Program-made: the position numbers and the translations under genes | In this document: positions 32,152-40,202 of the stretch, in pieces | Layout: the number at the start of each line of letters is the position of its first letter | Position numbering within the stretch: the first letter of the stretch is position 1 | NCBI GenBank assembly: GCA_964420365.1 | Contig: CAYQTA010000027.1 | Span: 1 to 44,605 of the forward strand | Reading direction: 5' to 3' | DNA length: 44,605 nucleotides | Source of the DNA: JAMOQA01 sp964420365 | GTDB taxonomy: Bacteria > Acidobacteriota > Polarisedimenticolia > J045 | Notes under the pieces: model-generated | Database searches by the model: none | What the model was told of the DNA's origin: nothing | What the model saw: the letters and a program-made list of their open reading frames with translations, nothing else

Positions 32152-34413
32152 ATGGCCGCCAACCTGATCTCCGAACAGGTCCCGATGATCCGCGCCGCCT
32201 ACGAGCGGATGGCGGAACGGGTCGCCGAGGCCCGCAAGCTGCTCGGCCGTCCCCTGACCCTCGCCGAGAAGATCCTCTTCTCCCACGCCGAGGGCCTCCA
32301 CGAGGCCCCGGTGCGGGGGGAGACGTACGTCAAGTTCCGCCCGGACCGGGTGGCGATGCAGGACGCCACCGCCCAGATGGCGATCCTCCAGTTCATGCTC
32401 TCCGGCCGGGACAAGGTCGCGGTCCCCTCGACGGTCCACTGTGACCACCTGATCCGGGCCGAGGAGGGCGTCGACAGGGACCTCCCGCGGGCCCTCGACG
32501 AGAACCGGGAGGTGTACGAGTTCCTGCGCTCCGCCTCCGAGAAGTACGGCATCGGTTTCTGGAAGCCCGGCGCCGGGATCATCCACCAGATCGTCCTCGA
32601 GAACTACGCGTTCCCCGGCGGGATGATGATCGGGACCGACTCCCACACGCCCAACGCCGGGGGCATGGGGATGGTCGCGATCGGCGTCGGGGGCGCGGAC
32701 GCGGCCGACGTGATGGCCGGCCTCCCGTGGTCCCTCCGGTGGCCCCGGCTGATCGGCGTCCACCTCAAGGGGAAGATCTCCGGCTGGACCGCGCCGAAGG
32801 ACATCATCCTGCGGGTGGCGGAGATCCTGACCGTCAAGGGCGGGACGGGGCACATCGTCGAGTACTTCGGCGAGGGCGTGGCCTCCCTCTCCCTGACCGG
32901 CCGGGCCACCGTCACGAACATGGGGGCCGAGATCGGCGCCACCTGCTCGCTCTTCCCGTTCGACGGGAGGACGGCGCGCTACCTCGAGATGACCGGGCGG
33001 GAGGAGATCGCCCGGCTGGCCGAGGCCCACGCCGCGGACCTGGCCGCCGACCGGGAGGCCTGGGCCGACCCGGAGAAGTTCTACGACCAGGTGATCGAGA
33101 TCGACCTCGACGAGCTCGAGCCGCACATCGTCGGGCCCCACACGCCCGACCTGGGCCGGCCGGTCAGCGCGCTGGGTCGCGAGGCGAAGGAGAACGGCTG
33201 GCCCCTCGAGGTGACCGCGGGGCTCGTCGGGTCCTGCACCAACTCGTCCTACGAGGACCTCGGCCGCGCCGCCCACGTCGCCCGGCAGGCCCTGGCCGCC
33301 GGGATCCGCCCGAAGGCGTCCCTCTGGATCAGCCCCGGGTCCGAGCAGGTCTACGCGACGGCGAAGCGCGACGGCCTCCTCGAGCCACTCGAGCAGCTCG
33401 GCGCGAAGATCCTCGCCTTCGCCTGCGGGCCCTGCATCGGCCAGTGGAAGCGCCACGACATCGAGGAGGGACAGCCCAACTCGATCGTCACGTCGTTCAA
33501 CCGCAACTTCCCGCGGCGCAACGACGGCAACCCCGGCACCCACGCCTTCATCGCGAGCCCGGAGATCGTCATCGCCCTCGCCCTCGCCGGCACGCTCGAC
33601 GCCGACCCGGTCCACGGCGAGATCCAGGGGGTGAAGCTCGAGCCGCCGGTCGCCTCCGAGCTCCCGGAGAAGGGCTTCGAGGAGCGGCGCGAGGGGTACG
33701 TCCCCCCGCGGGAGGACGGCAGCTCCGTCCAGGTGATCGTCCGCGAGGACAGCGAGCGGCTCCAGTTGCTGTCGCCGTTCCCGGAGTGGGACGGGAAGGA
33801 CTTCGAGCGGCTGCCGGTGCTGCTCAAGGCGAAGGGGAAGTGCACGACCGACCACATCTCCCCGGCCGGGCCGTGGCTCCGCTACCGCGGCCACCTCGAC
33901 CGGATCTCCAACAACATGTTCCTCGGCGCCAACAACGCCTTCACCGGCGAGACCGGCACCGCGATCAACGTGCTGACCGGCGAGAAGGCCGAGATCCCCA
34001 GGGTCGCTCGCGCCTACAAGGAGGCCGGGATCGGCTGGGTGGTGATCGGCGACGAGAACTACGGCGAGGGGTCCTCGCGGGAACACGCGGCGATGGAACC
34101 CCGCTACCTCGGCGCGAAGGCGGTGATCGCCCGCTCGTTCGCCCGCATCCACGAGACGAACCTGAAGAAGCAGGGGGTGCTCGCCCTCACCTTCGCCGAC
34201 CCGGCCGACTACGACAGGATCGGCCCGGAGGACCGGGTGTCGATCGTCGGCCTCGCCGACCTGGCGCCGGGGAAGCCGGTGACGGTCGTCGTTCACCACC
34301 CGGACGGCAGCGAGGACCGGTTCCTGGCGAACCACTCCTACACCGAGGAGGAACTGGAGTGGTTCCGCGCCGGGTCCGCCCTCAACTACCTCCGGAAGCG
34401 GAACCGGGGCTGA
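32152..34413 (+). CDS. acn: Aconitate hydratase, mitochondrial type
   Basis: 753-aa [4Fe-4S] enzyme of the citric acid cycle converting citrate to isocitrate. The three cluster Cys are present: Cys362 in VGSCTNSS, and Cys425/Cys428 in ACGPCIG. Other marks are DSHTPNAGGMGM, the QDATAQM segment, TDHISPAGPWLRYRGHL and the swivel-domain motif NYGEGSSREHAA near the C-terminus. Length and motifs fit the mitochondrial/bacterial TIGR01340-like group rather than AcnA or AcnB of E. coli. The start at 32152 has a perfect GAGGAGG 5 nt upstream. The 148-nt gap before it shows a TAGGAT that could be a -10, but no convincing -35. Confidence 0.96.
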   Translation: MAANLISEQVPMIRAAYERMAERVAEARKLLGRPLTLAEKILFSHAEGLHEAPVRGETYVKFRPDRVAMQDATAQMAILQFMLSGRDKVAVPSTVHCDHLIRAEEGVDRDLPRALDENREVYEFLRSASEKYGIGFWKPGAGIIHQIVLENYAFPGGMMIGTDSHTPNAGGMGMVAIGVGGADAADVMAGLPWSLRWPRLIGVHLKGKISGWTAPKDIILRVAEILTVKGGTGHIVEYFGEGVASLSLTGRATVTNMGAEIGATCSLFPFDGRTARYLEMTGREEIARLAEAHAADLAADREAWADPEKFYDQVIEIDLDELEPHIVGPHTPDLGRPVSALGREAKENGWPLEVTAGLVGSCTNSSYEDLGRAAHVARQALAAGIRPKASLWISPGSEQVYATAKRDGLLEPLEQLGAKILAFACGPCIGQWKRHDIEEGQPNSIVTSFNRNFPRRNDGNPGTHAFIASPEIVIALALAGTLDADPVHGEIQGVKLEPPVASELPEKGFEERREGYVPPREDGSSVQVIVREDSERLQLLSPFPEWDGKDFERLPVLLKAKGKCTTDHISPAGPWLRYRGHLDRISNNMFLGANNAFTGETGTAINVLTGEKAEIPRVARAYKEAGIGWVVIGDENYGEGSSREHAAMEPRYLGAKAVIARSFARIHETNLKKQGVLALTFADPADYDRIGPEDRVSIVGLADLAPGKPVTVVVHHPDGSEDRFLANHSYTEEELEWFRAGSALNYLRKRNRG

Positions 34414-34436
34414 GTCCCGTCCAGGGGGCACCCGCC

Positions 34437-34467
34437 GCGGGGGCGCGCACGCCGCGCCCCCGCTTTT
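34437..34467 (+). terminator. Rho-independent terminator after aconitase
   Basis: A perfect 11-bp stem (GCGGGGGCGCG with CGCGCCCCCGC, 34437-34463), a 5-nt loop and TTTT directly after. It starts 23 nt past the stop. Confidence 0.9.
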
Positions 34468-34512
34468 CGTGGGCCGGCGCGGCCCCGGCGTGCCGGCCGC
34501 GGCGCGCGGCGG

Positions 34513-34541
34513 TTGCCCGGAGGGAGCGCGTTGCCTATCGT
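34513..34541 (+). promoter_or_regulatory. Candidate promoter of the transporter-RLP-cupin unit
   Basis: TTGCCC (34513-34518), a 17-nt spacer and TATCGT (34536-34541). It lies between the aconitase terminator and the GAGGAGGAG ribosome site of the transporter. Confidence 0.5.
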
Positions 34542-34568
34542 GAGGCGGCCCCGCGAGGAGGAGACTCG

Positions 34569-36122
34569 ATGGCGGATTCCGCGGCAGAGGCCCCGAAGAA
34601 CCCCCTGAGGGAGATCGTCCAGCCCTTCGTCGACCTGGTCCACGCCCCGCGGGCCCTCTGGGGCGTGAACCTCGGCTACCTGCTCGAGGGGTTCGTCTAC
34701 TTCGGCATGCTCGGCTACCTGGCGATGTACTTCTCGGACTTCGTCTTCCGGGGGGTGCCGAACGCCGACGAGTGGGCCCACCCGATGGTCGGGTTCCTGA
34801 CCGCCGGGATCACGATCGCGATGTTCTTCCTCGGCTTCGTGCCGGACCGGTTCGGGGTGCGCCGCGGCCTGCTCCTCGCGTTCACGTGCCTGTTCATCGG
34901 CCGCGTGATCATCGCCGGGGCGCCCGACCTGGGCCTGCAACCCGGCCTGTGGGGCCCCCTGCACCTGGCCACGATGCTGGGCCTGTTCCTGGTGGTCGTC
35001 GGGTACGGGATGTACCAGCCCTCCGCCTACGCGGCGGTCCGGCAGTTCACGACCCCGAGGACCGCGGCGATGGGCTTCGCCATGCTCTACGCCCTGATGA
35101 ACCTGGGCGGCTGGCTGCCCTCGTTCATGTTCCTCGTCCGGGACGAGGAGTACCTCGGGCTCGGCATCCACGGGGCCTACTGGTTCTACGCCGGGCTGAC
35201 CCTGGTCGCCCTCGTCGCGACGGCGGTGATCCTCACCCCCCGCGTCGTCCGGGAGGCGATCGAGCGGGCGAAGCGGGAGACCGCCGAGATCGAGGCGCAG
35301 GAGAAGAAGGACCGGGAGGAGGCCGGCAGGCCGGAGCCGACCTCCCTCTCCGACCGCAACGTCGGCCGCGAGGCGGTGCCGGTGCACCTCTGGATCTCCC
35401 TCGGCATCCTGGTCGCCGTCGCGTTCTGGTTCCTGCCCCTTCCCTGGGCGGCCGGCTTCGCGGTGGTCCTGGTCGGCTCGCTCTTCGTGCCGAGGGTGCG
35501 GCACTGGCTGGCGAACCACCCCTTCTCCGACGCGAAGTTCTTCGTCTTCATCTTCTCGCTGATCCCGGTGCAGACGCTGTTCACCTACAACTGGCTGATC
35601 CTCCCCCAGTACATCCACCGGGCCTACGAGGGCTGGATCGGGCAGAAGTTCGAGGTCGCGGCGAACTTCAACCCGCTGCTGATCTTCATCCTGGTGCCGA
35701 TCGTCACCGCGATGACCCAGAAGGCGAAGGTCTACAACATGATGATCCTCGGCACCGCCGTGATGGCGGCGCCGGCCTTCTTCCTCGCCCTCGGCACGAA
35801 CGCCTGGACCCTCTTCGCCTACCTGGTCGTGATGACCGTCGGCGAGGCGATGTGGCAGCCGCGGTTCCTCCAGTACGCCGCCGAGATCGCGCCGGAGGGG
35901 AAGACCGGGATCTACATGGGGGTCGCCCAGTTCCCGTGGTTCCTGACGAAGATGCTGGTGCCGTTCTACTCCGGCTGGTTCATGCAGCACTTCTGCCCCG
36001 CCGAGGGCCCCCGGCACCCGGAGCAGATGTGGCTCTGGTTCGGGCTGATCGCCATCACCTCCCCGGTGATCCTCGTGCTGCTCAAGGGATGGCTGGGGAA
36101 GGACTTCAAGACCCGCGCCTGA
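34569..36122 (+). CDS. MFS transporter, POT/PTR-like
   Basis: 517-aa polytopic membrane protein with about 12 helices. FVYFGMLGYLAMYFSDFVF opens the first helix, and the TM2-TM3 loop has the MFS motif GFVPDRFGVRRGLLL. The TM5 stretch FAMLYALMNLGGWLPSFMF resembles the POT (peptide/H+ symporter) signature. A charged central loop (about residues 232-270, ERAKRETAEIEAQEKKDREE) separates the halves. The late helix motif VMTVGEAMWQPRFLQYAAEIAPEGKTG also fits POT-like proteins. The start at 34569 follows GAGGAGGAG. The substrate is not predictable; nucleosides or peptides are family options. It probably shares an mRNA with the RuBisCO-like gene 16 nt downstream. Confidence 0.85.
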   Translation: MADSAAEAPKNPLREIVQPFVDLVHAPRALWGVNLGYLLEGFVYFGMLGYLAMYFSDFVFRGVPNADEWAHPMVGFLTAGITIAMFFLGFVPDRFGVRRGLLLAFTCLFIGRVIIAGAPDLGLQPGLWGPLHLATMLGLFLVVVGYGMYQPSAYAAVRQFTTPRTAAMGFAMLYALMNLGGWLPSFMFLVRDEEYLGLGIHGAYWFYAGLTLVALVATAVILTPRVVREAIERAKRETAEIEAQEKKDREEAGRPEPTSLSDRNVGREAVPVHLWISLGILVAVAFWFLPLPWAAGFAVVLVGSLFVPRVRHWLANHPFSDAKFFVFIFSLIPVQTLFTYNWLILPQYIHRAYEGWIGQKFEVAANFNPLLIFILVPIVTAMTQKAKVYNMMILGTAVMAAPAFFLALGTNAWTLFAYLVVMTVGEAMWQPRFLQYAAEIAPEGKTGIYMGVAQFPWFLTKMLVPFYSGWFMQHFCPAEGPRHPEQMWLWFGLIAITSPVILVLLKGWLGKDFKTRA

Positions 36123-36138
36123 GCGGGGGCGGCGCCCG

Positions 36139-37245
36139 ATGGACACCCTGGTCGCGGTCTACCGGCTGCACGTTCCCGCCGGGGACGCTCCGGCCCGGGC
36201 CGAGGCGATCGCCCTCGAGCAGACGGTGGAGCTCCCGCGGGAGGCGGTGACCGACCCGGTCGTCGAGGCCGGGTACCTCGGCCGGGTGGTCGGTCTCGAG
36301 CCCGGGCCGGACGGCGCGACGCTCGCGCGGATCGCCTACCCGCTCCCCTCCTTCGGGGACGACCCGCTCCTGCTCCTCGGGGTCCTGTTCGGCAACACGT
36401 CCCTCCAGCCCGACGTGGAGCTGGTCGACCTCGAGATCCCGGGGGCGGCGGCCCGGGCCTTCGGCGGGCCCCGCCGCGGCATCGCCGGCCTGCGGGAACT
36501 GGCCGGCGTCCCGGACCGGGCGCTGACCGCCGCCGCCCTGAAGCCGATGGGGCTTGCCCCGGAGACCCTCGCGGGGTTCGCCGCCGCGTTCGCCCGGGCC
36601 GGCATCGACGTGATCAAGGACGACCAGGGCCTCGTGGACCAGGAAGCCTGCCGGTTCGAGGACCGGGTGCGGGCGGTGACCCGCGCCCTCGAGAGGGTCG
36701 CGGACGAGACCGGCCGGAAGGCCCTCTACGCCCCGTACCTCTCGGGGAGCCCGCGCGAGCTTCCCGCCCGCCTCGAGCTGCTCGCCGGGCTCGACGTCCG
36801 CGCCGTGATGGTCTCCCCGATGCTGGCCGGAGCGGGCCTGCTGCACGACCTCGCCCGGGAGGGGCGCCTCGCGATCCTCGCGCACCCCTCCTGGGCCGGG
36901 GCGGCCCGCGTCGCCCCGGCGCTCCTGCTCGGGAGGATCTTCCGGCTGCTCGGGGCGGACGCCTCGATCTTTCCCCACGCGGGAGGCCGGTTCGCCTGGA
37001 CCGCGGCGACCTGCCGCGCCCTGGCCGATCGGCTCCGCGAGCCGTGGCACGGGCTCGCGCCGGCGCTGCCGGTGCCCGCCGGCGGGATGACCCTCGAGCG
37101 GATCCCGGAGCTGGTCCGGTTCTACGGGAGGGACGTGATGCTGCTCGTCGGAGGGAGTCTCTACCTCGCCGGCGATCGCCTCGAGGAACGGGCCCGCGAG
37201 TTCGCCCGGGCGGTCGCCGCCGCCTCGGCGGAGGTGTCCCGGTGA
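36139..37245 (+). CDS. RuBisCO-like protein (form IV), probable methylthioribulose-phosphate isomerase
   Basis: 368-aa member of the RuBisCO large-subunit superfamily, shorter than true RuBisCO. Landmarks: AALKPMGL (Lys135, equivalent to the proton-relay Lys175), GIDVIKDDQGLVDQ, FPHAGGRF and LLVGGSLY (phosphate binding). In GIDVIKDDQ, Lys160 and Asp162 keep the carbamylated Lys and one metal ligand, but Gln163 replaces the Glu ligand of carboxylating enzymes. It is therefore not a CO2-fixing enzyme. The 4-nt overlap with a cupin gene matches the Rhodospirillum rubrum-type pair, in which the RLP isomerises 5-methylthioribulose-1-phosphate. The alternative is an isoapionate/tetronate-type RLP, but no other sugar genes are nearby. 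Confidence 0.88.
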   Translation: MDTLVAVYRLHVPAGDAPARAEAIALEQTVELPREAVTDPVVEAGYLGRVVGLEPGPDGATLARIAYPLPSFGDDPLLLLGVLFGNTSLQPDVELVDLEIPGAAARAFGGPRRGIAGLRELAGVPDRALTAAALKPMGLAPETLAGFAAAFARAGIDVIKDDQGLVDQEACRFEDRVRAVTRALERVADETGRKALYAPYLSGSPRELPARLELLAGLDVRAVMVSPMLAGAGLLHDLAREGRLAILAHPSWAGAARVAPALLLGRIFRLLGADASIFPHAGGRFAWTAATCRALADRLREPWHGLAPALPVPAGGMTLERIPELVRFYGRDVMLLVGGSLYLAGDRLEERAREFARAVAAASAEVSR

Positions 37246-37718
37246 GCGGCCGGGAAGGCGCGCGGGAAACGCCGGTGCACCGCCGCGAGACCGCCCCCTG
37301 CGAGTGGGAGGGAGTGCCGGCCCGGCCGTACAAGGGGGCCGGGGAGGCCGACTTCCGGGACGTGGTCCGCCGGGTCCTGTTCGACGGGCCCTGGGGTCTC
37401 CGCTCGCAGGTCCGCTGCTTCACGGTCGGCCCCGGCGGGTACACGACCCTCGAGCGTCACCGGCACGTGCACGCGGTGATCGTCCTCGAGGGACGGGGCC
37501 GGGTCCTCGTCGGCCGCGAGGTGTTCGACGTCGCCCCGCGGGACCTGGTCGCGATCCCCCCGGACACGTGGCACCAGCTCCGCGCCGCCCCCGGAGAGCC
37601 GCTCTCCTTCCTCTGCATCGTCGACGCCGAGCGGGACCGTCCCGTCCTGCCGACGCCCGACGAGCTGGCGGAGCTCCGCCGCGACCCCGCGATCCGCGCC
37701 TTCCTCGACGGCGCCTGA
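37242..37718 (+). CDS. Cupin, probable methylthioxylulose-5-phosphate sulfurylase
   Basis: 158-aa single-domain cupin. Metal ligands His73, His75 and Glu83 lie in the first cupin motif (PGGYTTLERHRHVHAVIVLE), and His111 in the second (IPPDTWHQLRA). The GTG start at 37242 overlaps the RuBisCO-like stop (GTGA). In R. rubrum a partner cupin releases methanethiol from 1-methylthioxylulose-5-phosphate to give 1-deoxyxylulose-5-phosphate for isoprenoids. The fused gene order and cupin signature suggest the same role here. Without a search, a generic sugar-binding cupin cannot be excluded. Confidence 0.82.
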   Translation: MSGREGARETPVHRRETAPCEWEGVPARPYKGAGEADFRDVVRRVLFDGPWGLRSQVRCFTVGPGGYTTLERHRHVHAVIVLEGRGRVLVGREVFDVAPRDLVAIPPDTWHQLRAAPGEPLSFLCIVDAERDRPVLPTPDELAELRRDPAIRAFLDGA

Positions 37719-37836
37719 CCGCCGGCCCGGCGGAGTCGCTCTCCCGCGCGACGCGGGCCGGAGCCCGGGAAGACGTGGGGCCCGGCGGCGCCCGGCCCGC
37801 GGACCGGACCCCCACCGGGCCCCGGGGAGGAACCCG

Positions 37837-37869
37837 GTTCCCGGGCCGGGACGAAGCCGGCCCGGGAAC
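37837..37869. terminator. Bidirectional hairpin between convergent cupin and yfdX genes
   Basis: A perfect 13-bp stem (GTTCCCGGGCCGG, 37837-37849, with CCGGCCCGGGAAC, 37857-37869) and a 7-nt loop. It begins 8 nt beyond the yfdX stop and 119 nt beyond the cupin stop. No long T-run follows on either strand. Other GC-rich inverted repeats lie in the same gap. Confidence 0.6.
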
Positions 37870-37877
37870 GTGGAATC

Positions 37878-38816
37878 TCAGAGCTTCTTCTTGAACTCCT
37901 CGATCGAGCGGCGCAGGCGGTCGAACAGCCCCGTCTCCGTGCCGCCGCCCCGGGTCTTCTTCTCGATCTGCCCGATCGTGTCGTAGAACTTCGCGTAGTC
38001 CTCGTGGGCACCGTAGCCGAGGGCCTCGGCCAGCTCGAGCTGGTGGCGGGCCTTCTCCAGGTAGTCCGCCAGCTCACGCTCCTCGTCCTTCGTTCGCTGT
38101 TCCTTCTTCGCCAGCTCGGAGGCCCGCTCGAGCCACGCCTCGGCCCGGACGACCGGCAGCGGGATCACCGTGTCGACGACGACCAGGGTCGACAGCGCCG
38201 CCTGCAGCGCCTCCTTCGCCTGGTCGATCTTCCCGTCGTCGATCAGCGGCACGACCTGCTTGATCGCGGCCGGCCAGGTGGCGAGCGGGATGTTGATGAC
38301 GCGGACGATGATCTCGCTCCCGAGGTCGCGCAGCGTCCGGCGCGCCTCCTGGACCCGTCCCTCGTCCAGCGCCTCGCGCGCCCGGTCGACGGCCTTGCGG
38401 ATCTCGGACACGTCGGCCCGGAGGTCGTGGGTGATCACCCGCACGTCCACGGGCGCGAGGGACAGCTCCGGGTAACGGGTCACGATCAGCTCCAGCTTGC
38501 CCACCGCGACCGCCAGGTCATCGAGGGCCTCGTCGTTCTTCCCCCGGTCGAGGTGGCGAAGCGCCAGGTTGACCCGGGCGAGGGCGGTGACCGCCTCCTC
38601 GATGATCTTCTTCCGCTCCGCGGCGGCCCGGGCGCCGGCCTCCTTCTCGGCCGCCTTCCCGTGGCTACCAGCCGTGGCCGCGGAGGTCTCGGCCTTCGCG
38701 GTCTTGTCGCCCGGCGCGGCCTTGCCGGCGGCCGGGGCGGCGAGAACCCCGCCGACGGCGAGGGTGGCGACGACGACCAGCACGGTGAGCACACGGATCC
38801 CGTCGAGCATCCTCAT
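37878..38816 (-). CDS. YfdX family exported protein
   Basis: 312-aa protein with a signal peptide (IRVLTVLVVVATLAVGGVLA, cleavage near residue 27), then an Ala/Lys-rich linker (about 28-65) and an all-helical YfdX domain. Family marks include EAVTALARVNLALRHLDRG, the repeated LAPVDVRVITHDLR, SEIIVRVINIPLATWPAAIK, PLIDDGKIDQAKEALQAALS and VVVDTVIPLPVVRAEAWLERA. The C-terminus is a charged helix. YfdX proteins are stress- and virulence-linked periplasmic helical proteins of unclear biochemical role, best known in enterobacteria. The start at 38816 has AGGAGAGG upstream. A TTGACG (38958 to 38953, minus strand) is a possible -35, but the matching -10 is poor. Confidence 0.85.
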   Translation of the reverse strand: MRMLDGIRVLTVLVVVATLAVGGVLAAPAAGKAAPGDKTAKAETSAATAGSHGKAAEKEAGARAAAERKKIIEEAVTALARVNLALRHLDRGKNDEALDDLAVAVGKLELIVTRYPELSLAPVDVRVITHDLRADVSEIRKAVDRAREALDEGRVQEARRTLRDLGSEIIVRVINIPLATWPAAIKQVVPLIDDGKIDQAKEALQAALSTLVVVDTVIPLPVVRAEAWLERASELAKKEQRTKDEERELADYLEKARHQLELAEALGYGAHEDYAKFYDTIGQIEKKTRGGGTETGLFDRLRRSIEEFKKKL

Positions 38817-39037
38817 TGATCCTCTCCTTCTCTTTCCTGTCGGTCTTCCGGCGGCGGGCGGGACGTCTCTCGTCCGCCGCTGCGCGCGGGCGGGGACCCT
38901 GGCCCGCGCCTCCTCTCGTCGACGGTACCTTGATGGAATCGGCGCTCGCCGCCGTCAAGAAGGCCCCGGCCCCGGTGCCGGAGGATCCTCGTTCCCCGGC
39001 CGCATGCCACCGTGTCCCGGGGAGGACGAGGCGTTAC
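38817..39037. other. Intergenic leader of yfdX, no gene seen
   Basis: 221 nt of GC-rich sequence between the yfdX start and the long repeat at 39038. It should hold the yfdX promoter. No RNA gene or conserved short frame is visible. Confidence 0.4.
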
Positions 39038-39290
39038 GGCCCCGGGGCGGTCATGGCCAACGTTCCGGCGTCCTGCAACACCGGGCCCGACGTTCCGCCG
39101 GATTGCAACAGGTCGTGTTGCAGATCCGGGGGAACGTGGGTCCCGAAGGGCCCCGCGGTCGCATTCTCAGGGAACGATGCCCGGATCTGTTGCATTTCCG
39201 GGGCAACGTTCCCCCGCTTGTCGCATTCCCGCCGAACGTTCGACTCCCCTCGAGCTCCCGACGCTCACCCGGCACGACCCCCGTTCTTCC
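39038..39290. repeat. Long repeat B, copy 1 (about 253 nt)
   Basis: Nearly identical to 42162-42415, without gaps except one base near 39250. Inside it, short units recur in both orientations: CAACGTTCC, GCAACA and TGTTGC alternate at roughly 30-nt spacing, so the element is itself built of direct and inverted sub-repeats. It covers the last codons of the secreted-protein gene ending at 39265. In the minus-strand direction one frame is open across both copies, with a Cys-rich reading (CNTTCCNPAERRARCCRTP), but there is no ribosome site and coding is doubtful. Confidence 0.85.
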
Positions 39291-39888
39291 CTTCCACCGG
39301 CGGTCCCTCGTCTCCACCCCCCTCGCCGGGCCGCCACTCCTCGCCGCTGTCCCGATCCACGCGCTCCACGAACAACCCGTACCATCGCCCCTTCAGGGCC
39401 GCCGGGAGGCAGGGGTTTCCCGCGCTTCCCCTGGACCCCGCTCCACCCAGCCGGATCCGCAACGTCCGGCCGGCTTCGGCCGTTTTCCACGACATCGTGT
39501 AGTAGGCGCCTGTCACGACCAGTTTCCCGTCATCTCCCCGGTCATACCCCAGTGACGGTGCATCAAACCTCGGAGGACCATACAGCCAGACCAGGACACC
39601 GATAAGCGTCGAGTACTGCTCCTCCGGAAACCAGTACGCACGCATGAGCGGCAAACCCGGCCGGTAGTGTTCCGTTACCCACTCCACCGGCATTCCCAGC
39701 ACTCGAACGCCGGTGACTCGACAAGACTGGCACCGCACCCCGATCGGAAACCTCTTCTCCGCCTCGCACTCCCGCCCACGCAGCTCCGGCCAGGCCCCGT
39801 AATCCATTCGCGGCACGACACGCGCCTGCCCGAAGCCGAGCGACTGCCATGCCAGCACGACGACGAGAAGGACCGCTCTCCGCCACAT
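39265..39888 (-). CDS. Unrecognised exported protein, paralogue of the next gene upstream
   Basis: 207 aa with a short signal peptide (MWRRAVLLVVVLAWQSLGFG). The body shares a clear pattern with the product at 40203-40856: WPELxGxxCE, GVRCxxC, a GYW/AYW segment, L(L/I)G(I/V)LxW with GPP/GQP-R, GAxYxMSW, G(R/K)T(L/Y)RI, CxPxxLK and (F)VE(R/L)V. Four Cys recur, so disulfides are likely. The C-terminal tail is low complexity (EWRPGEGGGDEGPPVEG) and its last codons lie in repeat B. An upstream in-frame ATG at 39954 has a better ribosome site (GAGGGAG, 7 nt) and would add 22 residues before the signal; both starts are possible. No function can be assigned. Confidence 0.7.
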   Translation of the reverse strand: MWRRAVLLVVVLAWQSLGFGQARVVPRMDYGAWPELRGRECEAEKRFPIGVRCQSCRVTGVRVLGMPVEWVTEHYRPGLPLMRAYWFPEEQYSTLIGVLVWLYGPPRFDAPSLGYDRGDDGKLVVTGAYYTMSWKTAEAGRTLRIRLGGAGSRGSAGNPCLPAALKGRWYGLFVERVDRDSGEEWRPGEGGGDEGPPVEGKNGGRAG

Positions 39889-40202
39889 CACGAGATCGGC
39901 CGTCAATACGACATCCACCTCGCATCGCAAATCCCGAATCCCTGGATTCTCCATCGTCCATCTCCCTCGTAGTCCATGACAAGCATGTCGTCCGGATCAG
40001 GCGGTCCTCCGCTCCGGCCCCCCTCGTTCCGCTCCCTCTCCCGACCTGCGTCCCCCGCAGCCTGCGACGGACGATGACCGGGGCCCTTCCAGCCCCCCCA
40101 ACCCCCGCTCTCACCGCCCCCTGGAAGCCACCAACCGTCCTCGCCTTCCGACGGGCGCCACCCCCTCGACCGCACACAGGACGCCCGCCACCGGGACCCG
40201 CA
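39889..40202. other. Gap holding repeat C copy 1 and a short C-terminal-like open frame
   Basis: On the minus strand a frame ending at 39903 reads DPDDMLVMDYEGDGRWRIQG and more, balanced enough to be a remnant or very small gene. Its upstream part runs through low-complexity Gly/Arg sequence and repeat C. It ends 15 nt before the start at 39888 and overlaps the alternative start at 39954. No complete gene is visible. Confidence 0.35.
40010..40049. repeat. Repeat C, copy 1 (about 40 nt)
   Basis: Beginning CGCTCCGGCCCCC and ending CTCTCCCGACCTGC on the plus strand, it matches about 41104-41144 with one substitution and one single-base length change in a C-run. The second copy encodes the Gly/Glu-rich tail of the propeller-like protein. 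Confidence 0.7.

Noticed and set aside
36139..37245. True CO2-fixing RuBisCO
   Set aside because: The length is 368 aa and Gln163 replaces the metal-binding Glu. No small subunit or phosphoribulokinase gene is nearby.
39051..39317. Cys-rich small protein encoded by repeat B on the minus strand
   Set aside because: The frame is open in both copies, but it has no ribosome site, a biased composition explained by the sub-repeats, and starts inside another gene. Coding is unproven.
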